NCBI GenBank assembly: GCA_028694405.1
Contig: JAQUTM010000047.1
Coordinates: forward strand, 1-13,800
Direction of reading: 5' to 3'
Length of the DNA stretch: 13,800 nucleotides
From: Oscillospiraceae bacterium
Lineage (GTDB): Bacteria; Bacillota; Clostridia; Oscillospirales; Ruminococcaceae
Below, piece by piece: positions 1-8,177 of the stretch (the first letter of the stretch is position 1; each line of letters opens with the position of its first letter). The notes below the pieces were generated by a model. The model made no database searches. It was not told the origin of the DNA and worked only from the letters and a program-made list of their open reading frames with translations. A program made the translations under genes and the position numbers.

Positions 1-252
1 CGCTTGGTTAAGGATACAGGCGGCCTGTGCCCAAAATGCGGCGGCCGTATGCTGATACGCCACTCCAAAAAAGGACGCATTTATTACGGGTGCGAAAAAT
101 ACCCTGACTGTGATTTTATGAGCTGGGACGAGCCCACAACCGAAAAATGTGATAAATGCGGTAAAACGCTATTTAAAAAAGGCGGTAAAAACGGTATTTT
201 GTACTGTGCCGCCGAGGGATGCGAATTTTCAAAACCAATTAAAAAGGATTAG
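1..252 (+). CDS. topA: DNA topoisomerase I, C-terminal fragment (zinc ribbons)
   Basis: This is the last 83 codons of a protein that begins outside the window; the frame is open from base 1 and stops with TAG at 250-252. Two four-cysteine zinc ribbons are visible. The first is C-x2-C (CPKC) followed by C-x5-C, and the second is C-x2-C (CDKC) followed by C-x4-C. Tandem ribbons of this kind form the C-terminal tail of bacterial type IA topoisomerase I, which relaxes negative supercoils behind RNA polymerase; the tail binds single-stranded DNA. The catalytic Toprim and tyrosine regions are not in view, so the name rests on the ribbon pattern and on the trmFO gene 5 bp downstream, a common Firmicute order. 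Another zinc-ribbon protein is possible but less likely. Confidence 0.85.
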   Translation, partial: RLVKDTGGLCPKCGGRMLIRHSKKGRIYYGCEKYPDCDFMSWDEPTTEKCDKCGKTLFKKGGKNGILYCAAEGCEFSKPIKKD

Positions 253-257
253 CCGTT

Positions 258-1571
258 ATGATAATTGACATTATAGGTGCCGGCCTTGCAGGGTGCGAGG
301 CGGCGCTGTGGCTGGCGGATAAAGGTGTACAGGTGCATTTGTACGAGCAAAAGCCTGTACGCTTTTCGCCTGCCCATAAAAATAAAAATTTTGCCGAGCT
401 GGTTTGCTCCAATAGCTTAAAGGCGGATAGACCCGACAGCGCCAGCGGTATGCTGAAAAACGAAATGCGGTTAATGGGCAGCCACTTATTGGTTGCAGCC
501 GATAAAAGCCGTGTTGCCGCAGGCGGTGCTTTGGCAGTAGATAGAGAAGAGTTTTCCACAATTATAACCCAAATGGTTGAAAACCACCCGTGCATTCAAG
601 TGCACAACCAAGAGGTACAGCATATTGATACCGACAAAATAGTGCTGATTGCCAGCGGCCCTTTAACGGAGGGCGCTTTGGCAGAGCAAATTATGCAGCT
701 TTGCGGCGGCAATCGTCTGTATTTTCACGATGCGGCGGCGCCTATTGTTACAGCCGAAAGCATTGATATGGAAAAGGTATTTGCCCAAAGCCGCTATGAC
801 AGAGGAGAGGCGGATTATTTAAACTGTCCCTTTGACAAAGCAGGCTACGAGGCTTTTTGGGACCAGCTTGTAAATGCCGAGCGCGCCGAGCTGCACAGCT
901 TTGAGGCTGACGGCGCGGTAACCGTTTATGAGGGCTGTATGCCCATTGAAATTATGGCAAAGCGCGGTATGGACACCATGCGCTTTGGTCCATTACGTCC
1001 CGTAGGGCTTGTTAACCCCGCCACAGGCCACCGCCCCTGGGCAAATGTACAGCTGCGCAGAGAGGACAAGCAGGGCAGCATGTACAATATTGTAGGGTTT
1101 CAAACAAACTTAAAATTTGGCGAGCAAAAGCGTGTGTTTAGCATGATACCCGGCCTTGAAAATGCGGAATTTGTGCGGTACGGCGTTATGCACCGCAACA
1201 CTTTTTTAAACAGTCCTTTGGTGCTTACCGATGCGCTTAACTTAAAAGAATACCCCAATGTATATTTTGCCGGGCAGATAACCGGTTTTGAGGGATATAT
1301 GGAAAGTGCGGCAAGCGGCATTTTGGCAGCGCGCGCTATTTATGCAAGGCTGCAAAACAAACCCCATGCGCAGTACCCTGTTACCACTATGTGCGGTGCA
1401 CTGTTGCATTACATTACCACCGAAAATAAGGATTTTCAGCCCATGGGTGCCAACATTGGTATTTTGCCGCCGCTAGAGGAGCAAATACGCGATAAGCGTG
1501 TGCGCTATGGTGTAGCCACACAGCGGGGCATTGATGATTTAAAACAGCTTTTACAGAAAGAAAACAGCTAA
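258..1571 (+). CDS. trmFO: TrmFO, folate/FAD-dependent tRNA (uracil-54-C5)-methyltransferase
   Basis: The predicted protein has 437 residues, the usual size for TrmFO. It makes ribothymidine at tRNA position 54, using methylenetetrahydrofolate as carbon donor and reduced FAD. The N-terminus carries the dinucleotide-binding motif GAGLAGCEAA (residues 7-16). The two cysteines linked to catalysis in the family appear as C50 in LVCSNSL and C227 in YEGCMPIE. A conserved FAD-site stretch, YFAGQITGFEGY, lies near residues 337-348, followed by CGALLHYI. The ATG sits 5 bp after the topA stop, with a GGA-type ribosome binding site (246-248) inside the end of topA, so the two are probably co-transcribed. 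No frameshift or missing key residue is seen. Confidence 0.96.
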   Translation: MIIDIIGAGLAGCEAALWLADKGVQVHLYEQKPVRFSPAHKNKNFAELVCSNSLKADRPDSASGMLKNEMRLMGSHLLVAADKSRVAAGGALAVDREEFSTIITQMVENHPCIQVHNQEVQHIDTDKIVLIASGPLTEGALAEQIMQLCGGNRLYFHDAAAPIVTAESIDMEKVFAQSRYDRGEADYLNCPFDKAGYEAFWDQLVNAERAELHSFEADGAVTVYEGCMPIEIMAKRGMDTMRFGPLRPVGLVNPATGHRPWANVQLRREDKQGSMYNIVGFQTNLKFGEQKRVFSMIPGLENAEFVRYGVMHRNTFLNSPLVLTDALNLKEYPNVYFAGQITGFEGYMESAASGILAARAIYARLQNKPHAQYPVTTMCGALLHYITTENKDFQPMGANIGILPPLEEQIRDKRVRYGVATQRGIDDLKQLLQKENS

Positions 1572-1707
1572 ACAGAGCCGTTTTTTACAAGTATATAATG
1601 CAAATAAGCGCATTTTATAGTATAATAAAGGTTCAGGAATACAGCTTGACGGCTGTAAACCGGCTTATGGTAAAAAACAATTACAATCAGGTACAGGAGG
1701 TAGAGAG
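1572..1707 (+). promoter_or_regulatory. trmFO-plsX intergenic region with candidate promoter and dyads
   Basis: This is the longest gap in the window. A perfect TATAAT is present at 1621-1626 and another at 1594-1599, but neither has a good -35 hexamer at the normal distance, so promoter assignment is tentative. An imperfect AT-rich dyad spans 1592-1619 (TATA, one mismatch, AATGC, 8-nt loop, GCATT, one mismatch, TATA), next to the second TATAAT. A perfect 9-bp inverted repeat, GTTTTTTAC at 1580-1588 and GTAAAAAAC at 1670-1678, brackets the region. A small ACAGC/GCTGT hairpin lies at 1641-1656. A strong AGGAGG (1695-1700) serves plsX. I see no GC-rich stem with a T-run, so no clear terminator for topA-trmFO. 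Confidence 0.4.
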
Positions 1708-2718
1708 ATGAATATTATTATTGACGCAATGGGTGGCGATAACGCCCCAAAGGAAATCCTGTTAGGTGCCGCAATGGCAGTGCAAGAATACGGGGTGGAA
1801 ATAACTGCGGTAGGTAACCAAGAAACCATTACTGCCTGTGCCAAAGAAAACGGTATTTCTATGGAGAAAATTACCGTTGTAAACGCTACCGAGGTAATTG
1901 AAATGTGCGATGAGCCCGCAAAGGCAATCCGCGCAAAAAAAGACAGCAGTATGGTTGTGGGACTGCATTTATTGGCCGAGGGCAAAGGGGACGCCTTTGT
2001 AAGCGCAGGCAGTACAGGTGCACTGCACGTTGGCACCAGTTTAATTGTGCGCACCTTAAAAGGCATAAAACGTCCTGCCCTAGCCAGTGTAGTGCCGGGT
2101 GCAAAAGGACCCTTTTTACTAATGGACTGCGGCGCTAATGTAGAGTGTCGAGCCCCTATGTTAAATGCGTTTGGTTTGATGGGTACAGTTTATATGCGCA
2201 AGGTAATGGGCGTTGCCAGCCCCCGCGTAGCTTTGGTAAATAACGGTTCTGAGGAGAGCAAGGGTACACCGCTTTATGTAGAGGCACATCAGCTGTTAAA
2301 GGCAAACCATGCTTTAAATTTTGTGGGCAATATTGAACCGAGAGATATTCCCTACGGAGACGCTGATGTTGTGGTGTGCGACGGGTTTACGGGCAACGTA
2401 ATATTAAAGCTGACAGAGGGCTTGGCAAAATATCTGGTAGGCGAAATTAAAGAAGTATTTATGAAAAGCACCGTTACAAAGATGGCTTTTCTTATGGTTA
2501 AAAACGGCATGAAGGGCTTTAAAAAGAAGCTGGACGCTGACGAACACGGCGGTGCACCTTTACTGGGCGCGGCAAAGCCTGTCATCAAAGCACACGGCTC
2601 CAGTAACGCAAAAGCCTTTAAAAATGCCATTCGGCAAGCCAAAACCTGCGTAGAGGGCAGAATGGTAGAGGTAATGGCACAGGAGCTTGCCGAGATGACT
2701 TCCGCAACAGAAAAATAG
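1708..2718 (+). CDS. plsX: PlsX, phosphate acyltransferase
   Basis: The 336-residue product matches PlsX in length and motifs. PlsX is a peripheral membrane enzyme that moves a fatty acyl chain from acyl-ACP to phosphate; the acyl-phosphate is then used by PlsY to start phospholipid synthesis. Visible landmarks are DAMGGD at residues 6-11, the STGAL segment, CGANVECR, GNIEPRDIPYGDADVV followed by CDGFTGNV, and GGAPLLG near the C-terminus. The ATG at 1708 follows a consensus AGGAGG with a 7-nt spacer. It heads the plsX-rnc-radical SAM-smc-ftsY cluster. In many Firmicutes acpP, and often fab genes, lie between plsX and rnc; here they do not. Confidence 0.97.
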   Translation: MNIIIDAMGGDNAPKEILLGAAMAVQEYGVEITAVGNQETITACAKENGISMEKITVVNATEVIEMCDEPAKAIRAKKDSSMVVGLHLLAEGKGDAFVSAGSTGALHVGTSLIVRTLKGIKRPALASVVPGAKGPFLLMDCGANVECRAPMLNAFGLMGTVYMRKVMGVASPRVALVNNGSEESKGTPLYVEAHQLLKANHALNFVGNIEPRDIPYGDADVVVCDGFTGNVILKLTEGLAKYLVGEIKEVFMKSTVTKMAFLMVKNGMKGFKKKLDADEHGGAPLLGAAKPVIKAHGSSNAKAFKNAIRQAKTCVEGRMVEVMAQELAEMTSATEK

Positions 2719-2743
2719 TACGAACACCAATTTAGAAATAATC

Positions 2744-2765
2744 GTGGCGCGCAAAACGCAGCCAC
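2744..2765 (+). promoter_or_regulatory. Hairpin just upstream of the rnc ribosome binding site
   Basis: In the 62-bp plsX-rnc gap, GTGGCGCG (2744-2751) can pair with CGCAGCCAC (2757-2765), leaving one bulged A at 2760 and a CAAAA loop. This gives 8 base pairs, mostly G-C. It ends about 5 nt before the weak GGGA ribosome binding site (2770-2773) of rnc. No T-run follows, so it is not an intrinsic terminator. It could influence translation or processing of the rnc message, but no function is shown by sequence alone. Confidence 0.4.
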
Positions 2766-2780
2766 AGATGGGATAGAATT

Positions 2781-3446
2781 ATGCAGGAATTGCAGGATAA
2801 AATCAATTATCATTTTGAGCACCTTGCACTTTTGCAAACGGCATTGACGCACACAAGCTTTGCAAACGAGAGCAAAAAAGGTGCCACACACAACGAGCGC
2901 TTGGAATTTTTGGGCGATAGTGTGCTGAGCATTATTGTAAGCGAGTATCTATTTGCAAACAATAAAAAGCTTCCCGAGGGCGAGCTGACACGTATTCGCG
3001 CCAGCTTGGTTTGTGAAAACAGCTTATTTGGGTTTGCACAGAAAATCAATTTGGGGCAATATATGCGTTTGGGCAGAGGCGAAGAAAATAACGGCGGACG
3101 CAGCCGTCCCGCTATTTTGGCAGATGCCTTTGAGGCATTGATTGCAGCTATTTACTTAGACGGCGGCATTGAAAAGGCACGCGCCTTTATTTTGCCTTTT
3201 GTAAAAGCGGCACATACCACTAACGATGACTATAAAACAAAGCTGCAAGAGGTGGTACAGCAAAACCCCGAGGAGCGTCTGCGTTATGTTGTAGTTGATG
3301 AGCAGGGCCCCGACCACGACAAGAGTTTTACCGTACAGGTTATGTTAAACAGCAATGTAATCGGCACAGGTAAGGGGCACAGCAAAAAACAGGCAGAGCA
3401 GATGGCGGCCTGTGAGGCATTGGATTTAATGGGATTAAACGATTAG
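2781..3446 (+). CDS. rnc: Ribonuclease III
   Basis: RNase III cuts double-stranded RNA, chiefly the stems of the rRNA precursor and some mRNA stems. The protein has 221 residues. The endonuclease domain (about 1-145) carries the family signature NERLEFLGDSVL (38-49) with metal-binding E42 and D46, and the second acidic pair D115 and E118 in ADAFEALIAAIYLDGG. A double-stranded RNA-binding domain follows (about 151-219), ending in the typical KKQAEQMAACEAL helix. The ATG at 2781 fits the normal family N-terminus (LQDKINYHF); its ribosome binding site is weak. The gene lies between two predicted hairpins (2744-2765 and 3454-3515), of interest because RNase III often controls its own mRNA. Confidence 0.97.
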   Translation: MQELQDKINYHFEHLALLQTALTHTSFANESKKGATHNERLEFLGDSVLSIIVSEYLFANNKKLPEGELTRIRASLVCENSLFGFAQKINLGQYMRLGRGEENNGGRSRPAILADAFEALIAAIYLDGGIEKARAFILPFVKAAHTTNDDYKTKLQEVVQQNPEERLRYVVVDEQGPDHDKSFTVQVMLNSNVIGTGKGHSKKQAEQMAACEALDLMGLND

Positions 3447-3453
3447 TTTACGG

Positions 3454-3515
3454 GGCAAGCGGTGAAAAAGAAATGGATTTATGCGGGAAAGCGCGTTTCT
3501 TTTTCAAGGCTTGCC
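3454..3515 (+). promoter_or_regulatory. Long imperfect hairpin directly after rnc
   Basis: GGCAAGC (3454-3460) pairs with GCTTGCC (3509-3515), and TGAAAAAGAAA (3463-3473) pairs with TTTCTTTTTCA (3496-3506). Only a 2x2 internal loop (GG at 3461-3462, AG at 3507-3508) separates the two helices. The result is 18 base pairs in an arm of 20 positions, closed by a 22-nt loop (3474-3495). It starts 8 nt after the rnc stop. The downstream bases are purine-rich with no T-run, so it is not a standard terminator. The arm is close to two helical turns, the size range of RNase III substrates, so a processing site in the rnc message is plausible but unproven. Confidence 0.55.
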
Positions 3516-3546
3516 GTTAGAAAGCAAAGAGGGAGAAACGGTACAA

Positions 3547-4548
3547 ATGAAACACGCAAATTTATCTATTTTTGTACCGCACATGGGCTGTCCGCAAAGC
3601 TGTAGCTTTTGCAACCAGCGCAATATAAGCGGCGCTGAAAAGCCGCCTACCTCCGCAGAAGTTACCCGGCTTTGCAACACCTATTTACCAAAAGCAGAGC
3701 AAGGCAGCAATACCGAAATTGCTTTTTTTGGAGGCAGCTTTACCGCTATTGATTATACTTTTATGGTGGCACTGTTACAGGCAGCTTATCCTTTTGTACA
3801 GCAGGGGCGTGCAGCGGGTATACGCATTAGTACCCGTCCGGACGCTATTGATGCCAATATTTTAAATACATTAAAACAGTACGGTGTTACCGCCATTGAG
3901 CTTGGTGCCCAAAGTATGGACGATGAAGTGCTAAAGGCAAATAGACGTGGCCATACCGTACAGCAAGTTTGTGCTGCGGCACAGGCCATTCAAGCCCATG
4001 GATTTTCTTTGGGTTTGCAAATGATGTTGGGGCTTTACGGAGAACAGGACGCCTGTGCTTACGCACAAAAGACGGCACAGGCTTTTCTTGCGCTTTGCCC
4101 AGACACCGTACGCATTTACCCCACGCTTGTAGTAGCGGGTACACAGCTGGCAGAGTGGTACACACAGGGGCAATATACCCCCCTTACCATAGACGCTGCG
4201 GCAGATATTTGTGCACAGCTGATACCTGCTTTTGAAGCCGCGGATATTCGCGTTATCCGTGTGGGTTTACACGCAGACGAAAGCCTGGCAAGCACGGTTT
4301 TGGCGGGGCCGTATCACCCGGCTTTTCGGCAAATTGCCGAAAGCCGCATCTATTTACACAAAATGCAGCAGGGATTTGCAAGCCGACTAAAGGGCACTTA
4401 CACCGTATGTGTGCCTAAGGGGGAGCTAAGCACGGCGGCAGGCCAAAAAAAGTGCAACCTACAGCAGCTTTTTAAACAGGGCTACACCGTAACCGTAAAG
4501 GAAGACGCCGGCCTTTGCAAAAAGTATCGCGAAATTGCAATTTTATAA
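3547..4548 (+). CDS. Elp3-like radical SAM protein of unknown substrate
   Basis: I place the start at ATG 3547 (333 residues), because MKHANLSIFVPHMGC is the usual beginning of this family and GAGGGAG (3529-3535) gives a ribosome binding site. A longer reading from ATG 3481 would add 22 residues encoded partly by the hairpin at 3454-3515. The 4Fe-4S motif C-x3-C-x2-C is C15, C19, C22 (GCPQSCSFCNQ). GGSFT (62-66) is the usual SAM-binding GGE-like segment, followed by ISTRPDAID and IELGAQSMDDEVL. The sequence resembles the radical SAM part of Elp3-type proteins but is too short for their C-terminal acetyltransferase domain. A gene of this kind commonly sits between rnc and smc in Clostridia; its reaction is unknown to me. 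Confidence 0.85.
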   Translation: MKHANLSIFVPHMGCPQSCSFCNQRNISGAEKPPTSAEVTRLCNTYLPKAEQGSNTEIAFFGGSFTAIDYTFMVALLQAAYPFVQQGRAAGIRISTRPDAIDANILNTLKQYGVTAIELGAQSMDDEVLKANRRGHTVQQVCAAAQAIQAHGFSLGLQMMLGLYGEQDACAYAQKTAQAFLALCPDTVRIYPTLVVAGTQLAEWYTQGQYTPLTIDAAADICAQLIPAFEAADIRVIRVGLHADESLASTVLAGPYHPAFRQIAESRIYLHKMQQGFASRLKGTYTVCVPKGELSTAAGQKKCNLQQLFKQGYTVTVKEDAGLCKKYREIAIL

Positions 4549-4563
4549 TAAAGGAAGTGTACC

Positions 4564-7500
4564 ATGCGCTTAACAGCACTGGAAATACAAGGATTTAAGT
4601 CTTTTCCCGACAAGACAAAAATTACCATCGGCAACGGAATAACAGCAGTAGTAGGACCTAACGGCAGCGGTAAAAGCAATATTTCCGATGCAATTCGTTG
4701 GGTGCTTGGGGAAACCTCTTCCAAGCAGCTGCGTGGCGGTGGCAAAATGGAGGACGTTATTTTTGGCGGAACTCAGCAGCGCAGTGCTATGGGGTTTGCA
4801 GGGGTAAGCCTGTACATTGATAACAATGACCGCCGTTTAGATATTGAAAGCGACGAAGTGATTATCGGACGCAAATATTATCGCAGCGGGGAAAGTGAGT
4901 ACAACGTAAACGGTCAAAATGTACGTTTAAAAGATATTTACGAGCTGTTTTTGGATACGGGTCTCGGTCGTGACGGTTATTCTATTATCGGGCAGGGACG
5001 CATTGCTGAGATTGTGGGCGCAAAAAGCGCTGAACGCCGCGAGATTTTTGAAGAAGCCAGCGGCATTGCAAAATATCGGTATCGCAAAAATGAGGCGGAG
5101 CGTCGATTGGCATCTACCGAGGACAATATGGTGCGCTTGCGCGACATTTTAAACGAATTAGAAGAGCGTGTGGGTCCGTTAGAAAAAGAATGTGCCAAGG
5201 CAAAAAAGTTTATAGAGTTTTCTCAGCAAAAAAAAGAGCTTGAGGTTACCCTTTGGGTAGATACGATTCGCCGTGCCCGTGATACGGTGCGCGACCAACA
5301 GCGCAAAATGGAAATTGCCCAAGCCGATTATGACCGACAGACAGATGAAATTACCGCTTTAGATGCCCAGACAGAGAGTGTTAGGGTTGAGATAGAGCGG
5401 CTGATTTTAGACGTGGAAAAATATAACGGAGATATTCGAGAAATTTCTGAGGAGATAAGCGGCAGTGATGCGCGCATTGCGGTGCTGAAAAATGATATAA
5501 GTCACAACGCCGCTACCATAGATAACTTACTTGCAGAAATTAGCCAAAGTACACAGGGCAATTCGGCTATTACTCAAGAAATTGAAAAGCATAAACAGGA
5601 AATAGAGACAATTTCCGCACAAGTGGCGGTGCATACAGCGCGTATACAGCAGCTGGAAGAAATGCTGGCGGATATTGTGAAAAAAAATCTTGCCACAGGT
5701 GAGAGACGTGGCACGCTGGCTAGCCGTTTAAACGAGATGGTACAGCGTGTAAACGATTTAAAGGTAGAGGCAGCTTTTTCAAAAAGCACGGCTGACAGCG
5801 CTGCGCTGCGGTTAGAAAGCGCTAAACTTGAGCTGACAAACGCTACAGCCATGGTGGCGGAGGGCTGCACCGAAAAAGAAGAAAATGAAAAATATCTGGT
5901 GCAGATAAACGAAAAGGCCGAGCAGCTGGAAAACATGAAAGCGGGTATGACATTAAAGCTGCAAAGTCGCACTCAAAACCTGCAAAGTGCAGGAGAGGAA
6001 GTACAAAAGGTTGACCGTGTTGCCGAGGCTACTATGCAGCGTATTCATATGCTGCAAGAGCTGGAACGCAACATGGACGGCTTTTTACATAGCGTAAAAA
6101 CGGTAATGAAAGCAGGCGCAAGCCATCGTTTGCGGGGACTGATAGGGCCTGTAAGCACCATTTTAACGGTAAAACCGGGATATGAAGTAGCCATTGAAAC
6201 GGCTTTGGGTGCTGCGCTGCAAAACATTGTGGTAGAGGACGAAAATGCCGCAAAGGCCGCCATGGCATTTTTAAAAGAGGAGCGTGCCGGTCGTGCCACA
6301 TTTTTGCCGTTAAACACTATGAGACCGTCTACGTTTAATGCAGACGGATTAAGCGGCAGTGCTGCTGTTGCCAGCAGTTTGGTACAGTATGATGCGCGCT
6401 ATGAAAATATTGTAAGCAATTTATTGGGCCGCATTGTAGTAGTAGACGACATAAATGAGGCCAGCCGCGTTGCCAAGGCAGGAGATTACCGCTTTCGGAT
6501 TGTAACGGTAGATGGGCAGGTTATCAATGCAGGCGGCAGCTTTACAGGCGGTAGTGTGTCTAAATCGGCAGGGCTGTTTAGCCGCAAGCAGGAAATTGAT
6601 GACTTAAAGAAAAAAGCAGAAAGCTTAAAGGCAAGCCGTACACAAGCTGTTGCAGCTATGGAAAAAATAAAGGCAGAGGTGGACAAGCTAAGTGCAGAGG
6701 CCGCCGCAACCGAGAGCGAGTTAATTACCTTAAAAGGAGATAAAATACGCTGTGAGGTAGAGCTGGAGCGTATGAGTACGGCTTTAAATCAAAACCGAGC
6801 CGTGCAGGCGCAACTGGAAAGCGAGTGCCAAAGCTTACAAGAAACGATATTACAGGCCAAAGAGAAAGCACAGCAAACGGCAGAAGAAATTACTGCTTTA
6901 CATGTGCAGATTGAAACTTTGAAAACGGAAATAAACGGAATAGATGACGGCAATGATAGCTTTATAGAAACGCAGCAGCGCTTATCCACTGAGCTTGGCG
7001 AGACAAAGCTTGCGCGTTTGGGCTGTGATAAAGATAGCGATATGCACCGCCAAGCAATATCTGCCTTGCAAAGCCGTACAGGTGAGGCAGAGCAGCGCGC
7101 CCGAAATTTAAAAGAAAATATTGCGCGCTTGCAGGCATTAAATACCGAAAATGAAAAAAACGTCTCTGCTATTTTGCAGGAAAAGCAACAGGCGCAGGTA
7201 CGCATTTCGGCCTGTGAAGAACAAATTAAAGCTGCCAGTGAAGCTCGTATTGCAAAAGAGGGTACGATTACCGGCAAAGCAAACCGCGTAAGAGAGTTAA
7301 CCGGTCAGCGCGAAGCGTTAAGCGCCGAGGTTGCACGCTTAGCAGAGCGTAAAGCAGCCTTGGAAACGGAGTATGACCAAACGGTAGCCAAGCTTTGGGA
7401 GGAGTACGAACTTACTTTCTCGGGAGCAGAACAGCTTTGCATCTCCTTTGAAAATACAGCCGAGCTGCGCAGGCAAGTAAATGAAGTTCGCAGTAAAATA

Positions 7501-8124
7501 AAAAATTTGGGCAATGTAAACGTGGGCGCTATTGAAGAGTATGCCGAGGTAAGCGAACGATACACCTTTATGAAAAAGCAGGTGGACGATGTAGAAAAAG
7601 CAAAGCAAGAGCTGCTGCGCTTAATTACCGAGCTTTCTGCCGAGATGCGAAATATTTTCAGCGCCAGCTTTGTAGAGATAAACAAAAACTTTGGACGCAT
7701 TTTTGCCGAGCTTTTTGGCGGCGGCCACGCACAGTTAAGTTTATCTGACGAGGAAAATGTTTTAGAGAGCGGAATTGAAATAGAAGTTGCTCCGCCGGGC
7801 AAGATAATAAAAAATCTATCCAGTTTATCCGGTGGAGAGCAGGCACTTGTTGCGATAAGTATTTATTTTGCAATTTTAGCAGTTAACCCCGCACCTTTTT
7901 GTATTTTGGACGAAATTGAGGCTGCCCTTGATGACGTAAATGTTACGCGCTTTGCTCAATATTTGCGTCGCATTACCGGCCAGACGCAGTTTATTGTAAT
8001 TACTCACCGCCGTGGCACAATGGAAGAGGCTGACGTATTATATGGTGTTACCATGCAGGAAGACGGCGTAAGTAAGCTGCTAAAACTAGACGTAAACAAT
8101 GTAGATGCACATTTGGTGTCTTAA
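4564..8124 (+). CDS. smc: SMC, chromosome segregation ATPase
   Basis: At 1186 residues this is a full-length bacterial SMC, the ATPase core of the SMC-ScpAB condensin that extrudes DNA loops and helps separate sister chromosomes. The N-terminal half-head has Walker A GPNGSGKS (31-38) and the Q-loop glutamine Q144 in IIGQGRIAEI. Long coiled coils (about 165-510 and 670-1010) flank the hinge (about 520-665), which includes RLRGLIGPV and the glycine-rich GGSFTGGS (657-664). The C-terminal half-head has the signature LSGGEQ (1088-1093) and Walker B CILDEIEAALDD with D1116 and E1117. AAGGAAG (4551-4557) precedes the ATG, 15 bp after the radical SAM stop. scpA and scpB are not in this window. All catalytic motifs are intact. 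Confidence 0.98.
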   Translation: MRLTALEIQGFKSFPDKTKITIGNGITAVVGPNGSGKSNISDAIRWVLGETSSKQLRGGGKMEDVIFGGTQQRSAMGFAGVSLYIDNNDRRLDIESDEVIIGRKYYRSGESEYNVNGQNVRLKDIYELFLDTGLGRDGYSIIGQGRIAEIVGAKSAERREIFEEASGIAKYRYRKNEAERRLASTEDNMVRLRDILNELEERVGPLEKECAKAKKFIEFSQQKKELEVTLWVDTIRRARDTVRDQQRKMEIAQADYDRQTDEITALDAQTESVRVEIERLILDVEKYNGDIREISEEISGSDARIAVLKNDISHNAATIDNLLAEISQSTQGNSAITQEIEKHKQEIETISAQVAVHTARIQQLEEMLADIVKKNLATGERRGTLASRLNEMVQRVNDLKVEAAFSKSTADSAALRLESAKLELTNATAMVAEGCTEKEENEKYLVQINEKAEQLENMKAGMTLKLQSRTQNLQSAGEEVQKVDRVAEATMQRIHMLQELERNMDGFLHSVKTVMKAGASHRLRGLIGPVSTILTVKPGYEVAIETALGAALQNIVVEDENAAKAAMAFLKEERAGRATFLPLNTMRPSTFNADGLSGSAAVASSLVQYDARYENIVSNLLGRIVVVDDINEASRVAKAGDYRFRIVTVDGQVINAGGSFTGGSVSKSAGLFSRKQEIDDLKKKAESLKASRTQAVAAMEKIKAEVDKLSAEAAATESELITLKGDKIRCEVELERMSTALNQNRAVQAQLESECQSLQETILQAKEKAQQTAEEITALHVQIETLKTEINGIDDGNDSFIETQQRLSTELGETKLARLGCDKDSDMHRQAISALQSRTGEAEQRARNLKENIARLQALNTENEKNVSAILQEKQQAQVRISACEEQIKAASEARIAKEGTITGKANRVRELTGQREALSAEVARLAERKAALETEYDQTVAKLWEEYELTFSGAEQLCISFENTAELRRQVNEVRSKIKNLGNVNVGAIEEYAEVSERYTFMKKQVDDVEKAKQELLRLITELSAEMRNIFSASFVEINKNFGRIFAELFGGGHAQLSLSDEENVLESGIEIEVAPPGKIIKNLSSLSGGEQALVAISIYFAILAVNPAPFCILDEIEAALDDVNVTRFAQYLRRITGQTQFIVITHRRGTMEEADVLYGVTMQEDGVSKLLKLDVNNVDAHLVS

Positions 8125-8177
8125 TACGGGTTTAAGCATGGCACGAAGGGTGAATATACCGACAGGAGAACAGAGCT

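Noticed and set aside
1572..1620. Rho-independent terminator after trmFO (the GCCGTTTTTT stretch).
   Set aside because: The T-run is not preceded by a stable GC-rich stem.
3462..3605. A 47-codon reading from GTG 3462 with a basic N-terminus (VKKKWIYAGKR).
   Set aside because: It overlaps the hairpin and the radical SAM start in another frame, has only a poor ribosome binding site, and resembles no protein I know.
5574..5972. Long open frames on the - strand inside smc, plsX, rdgB and other genes.
   Set aside because: They are complementary shadows of well-supported + strand genes, rich in Ser, Cys and Phe, with no recognisable domains.
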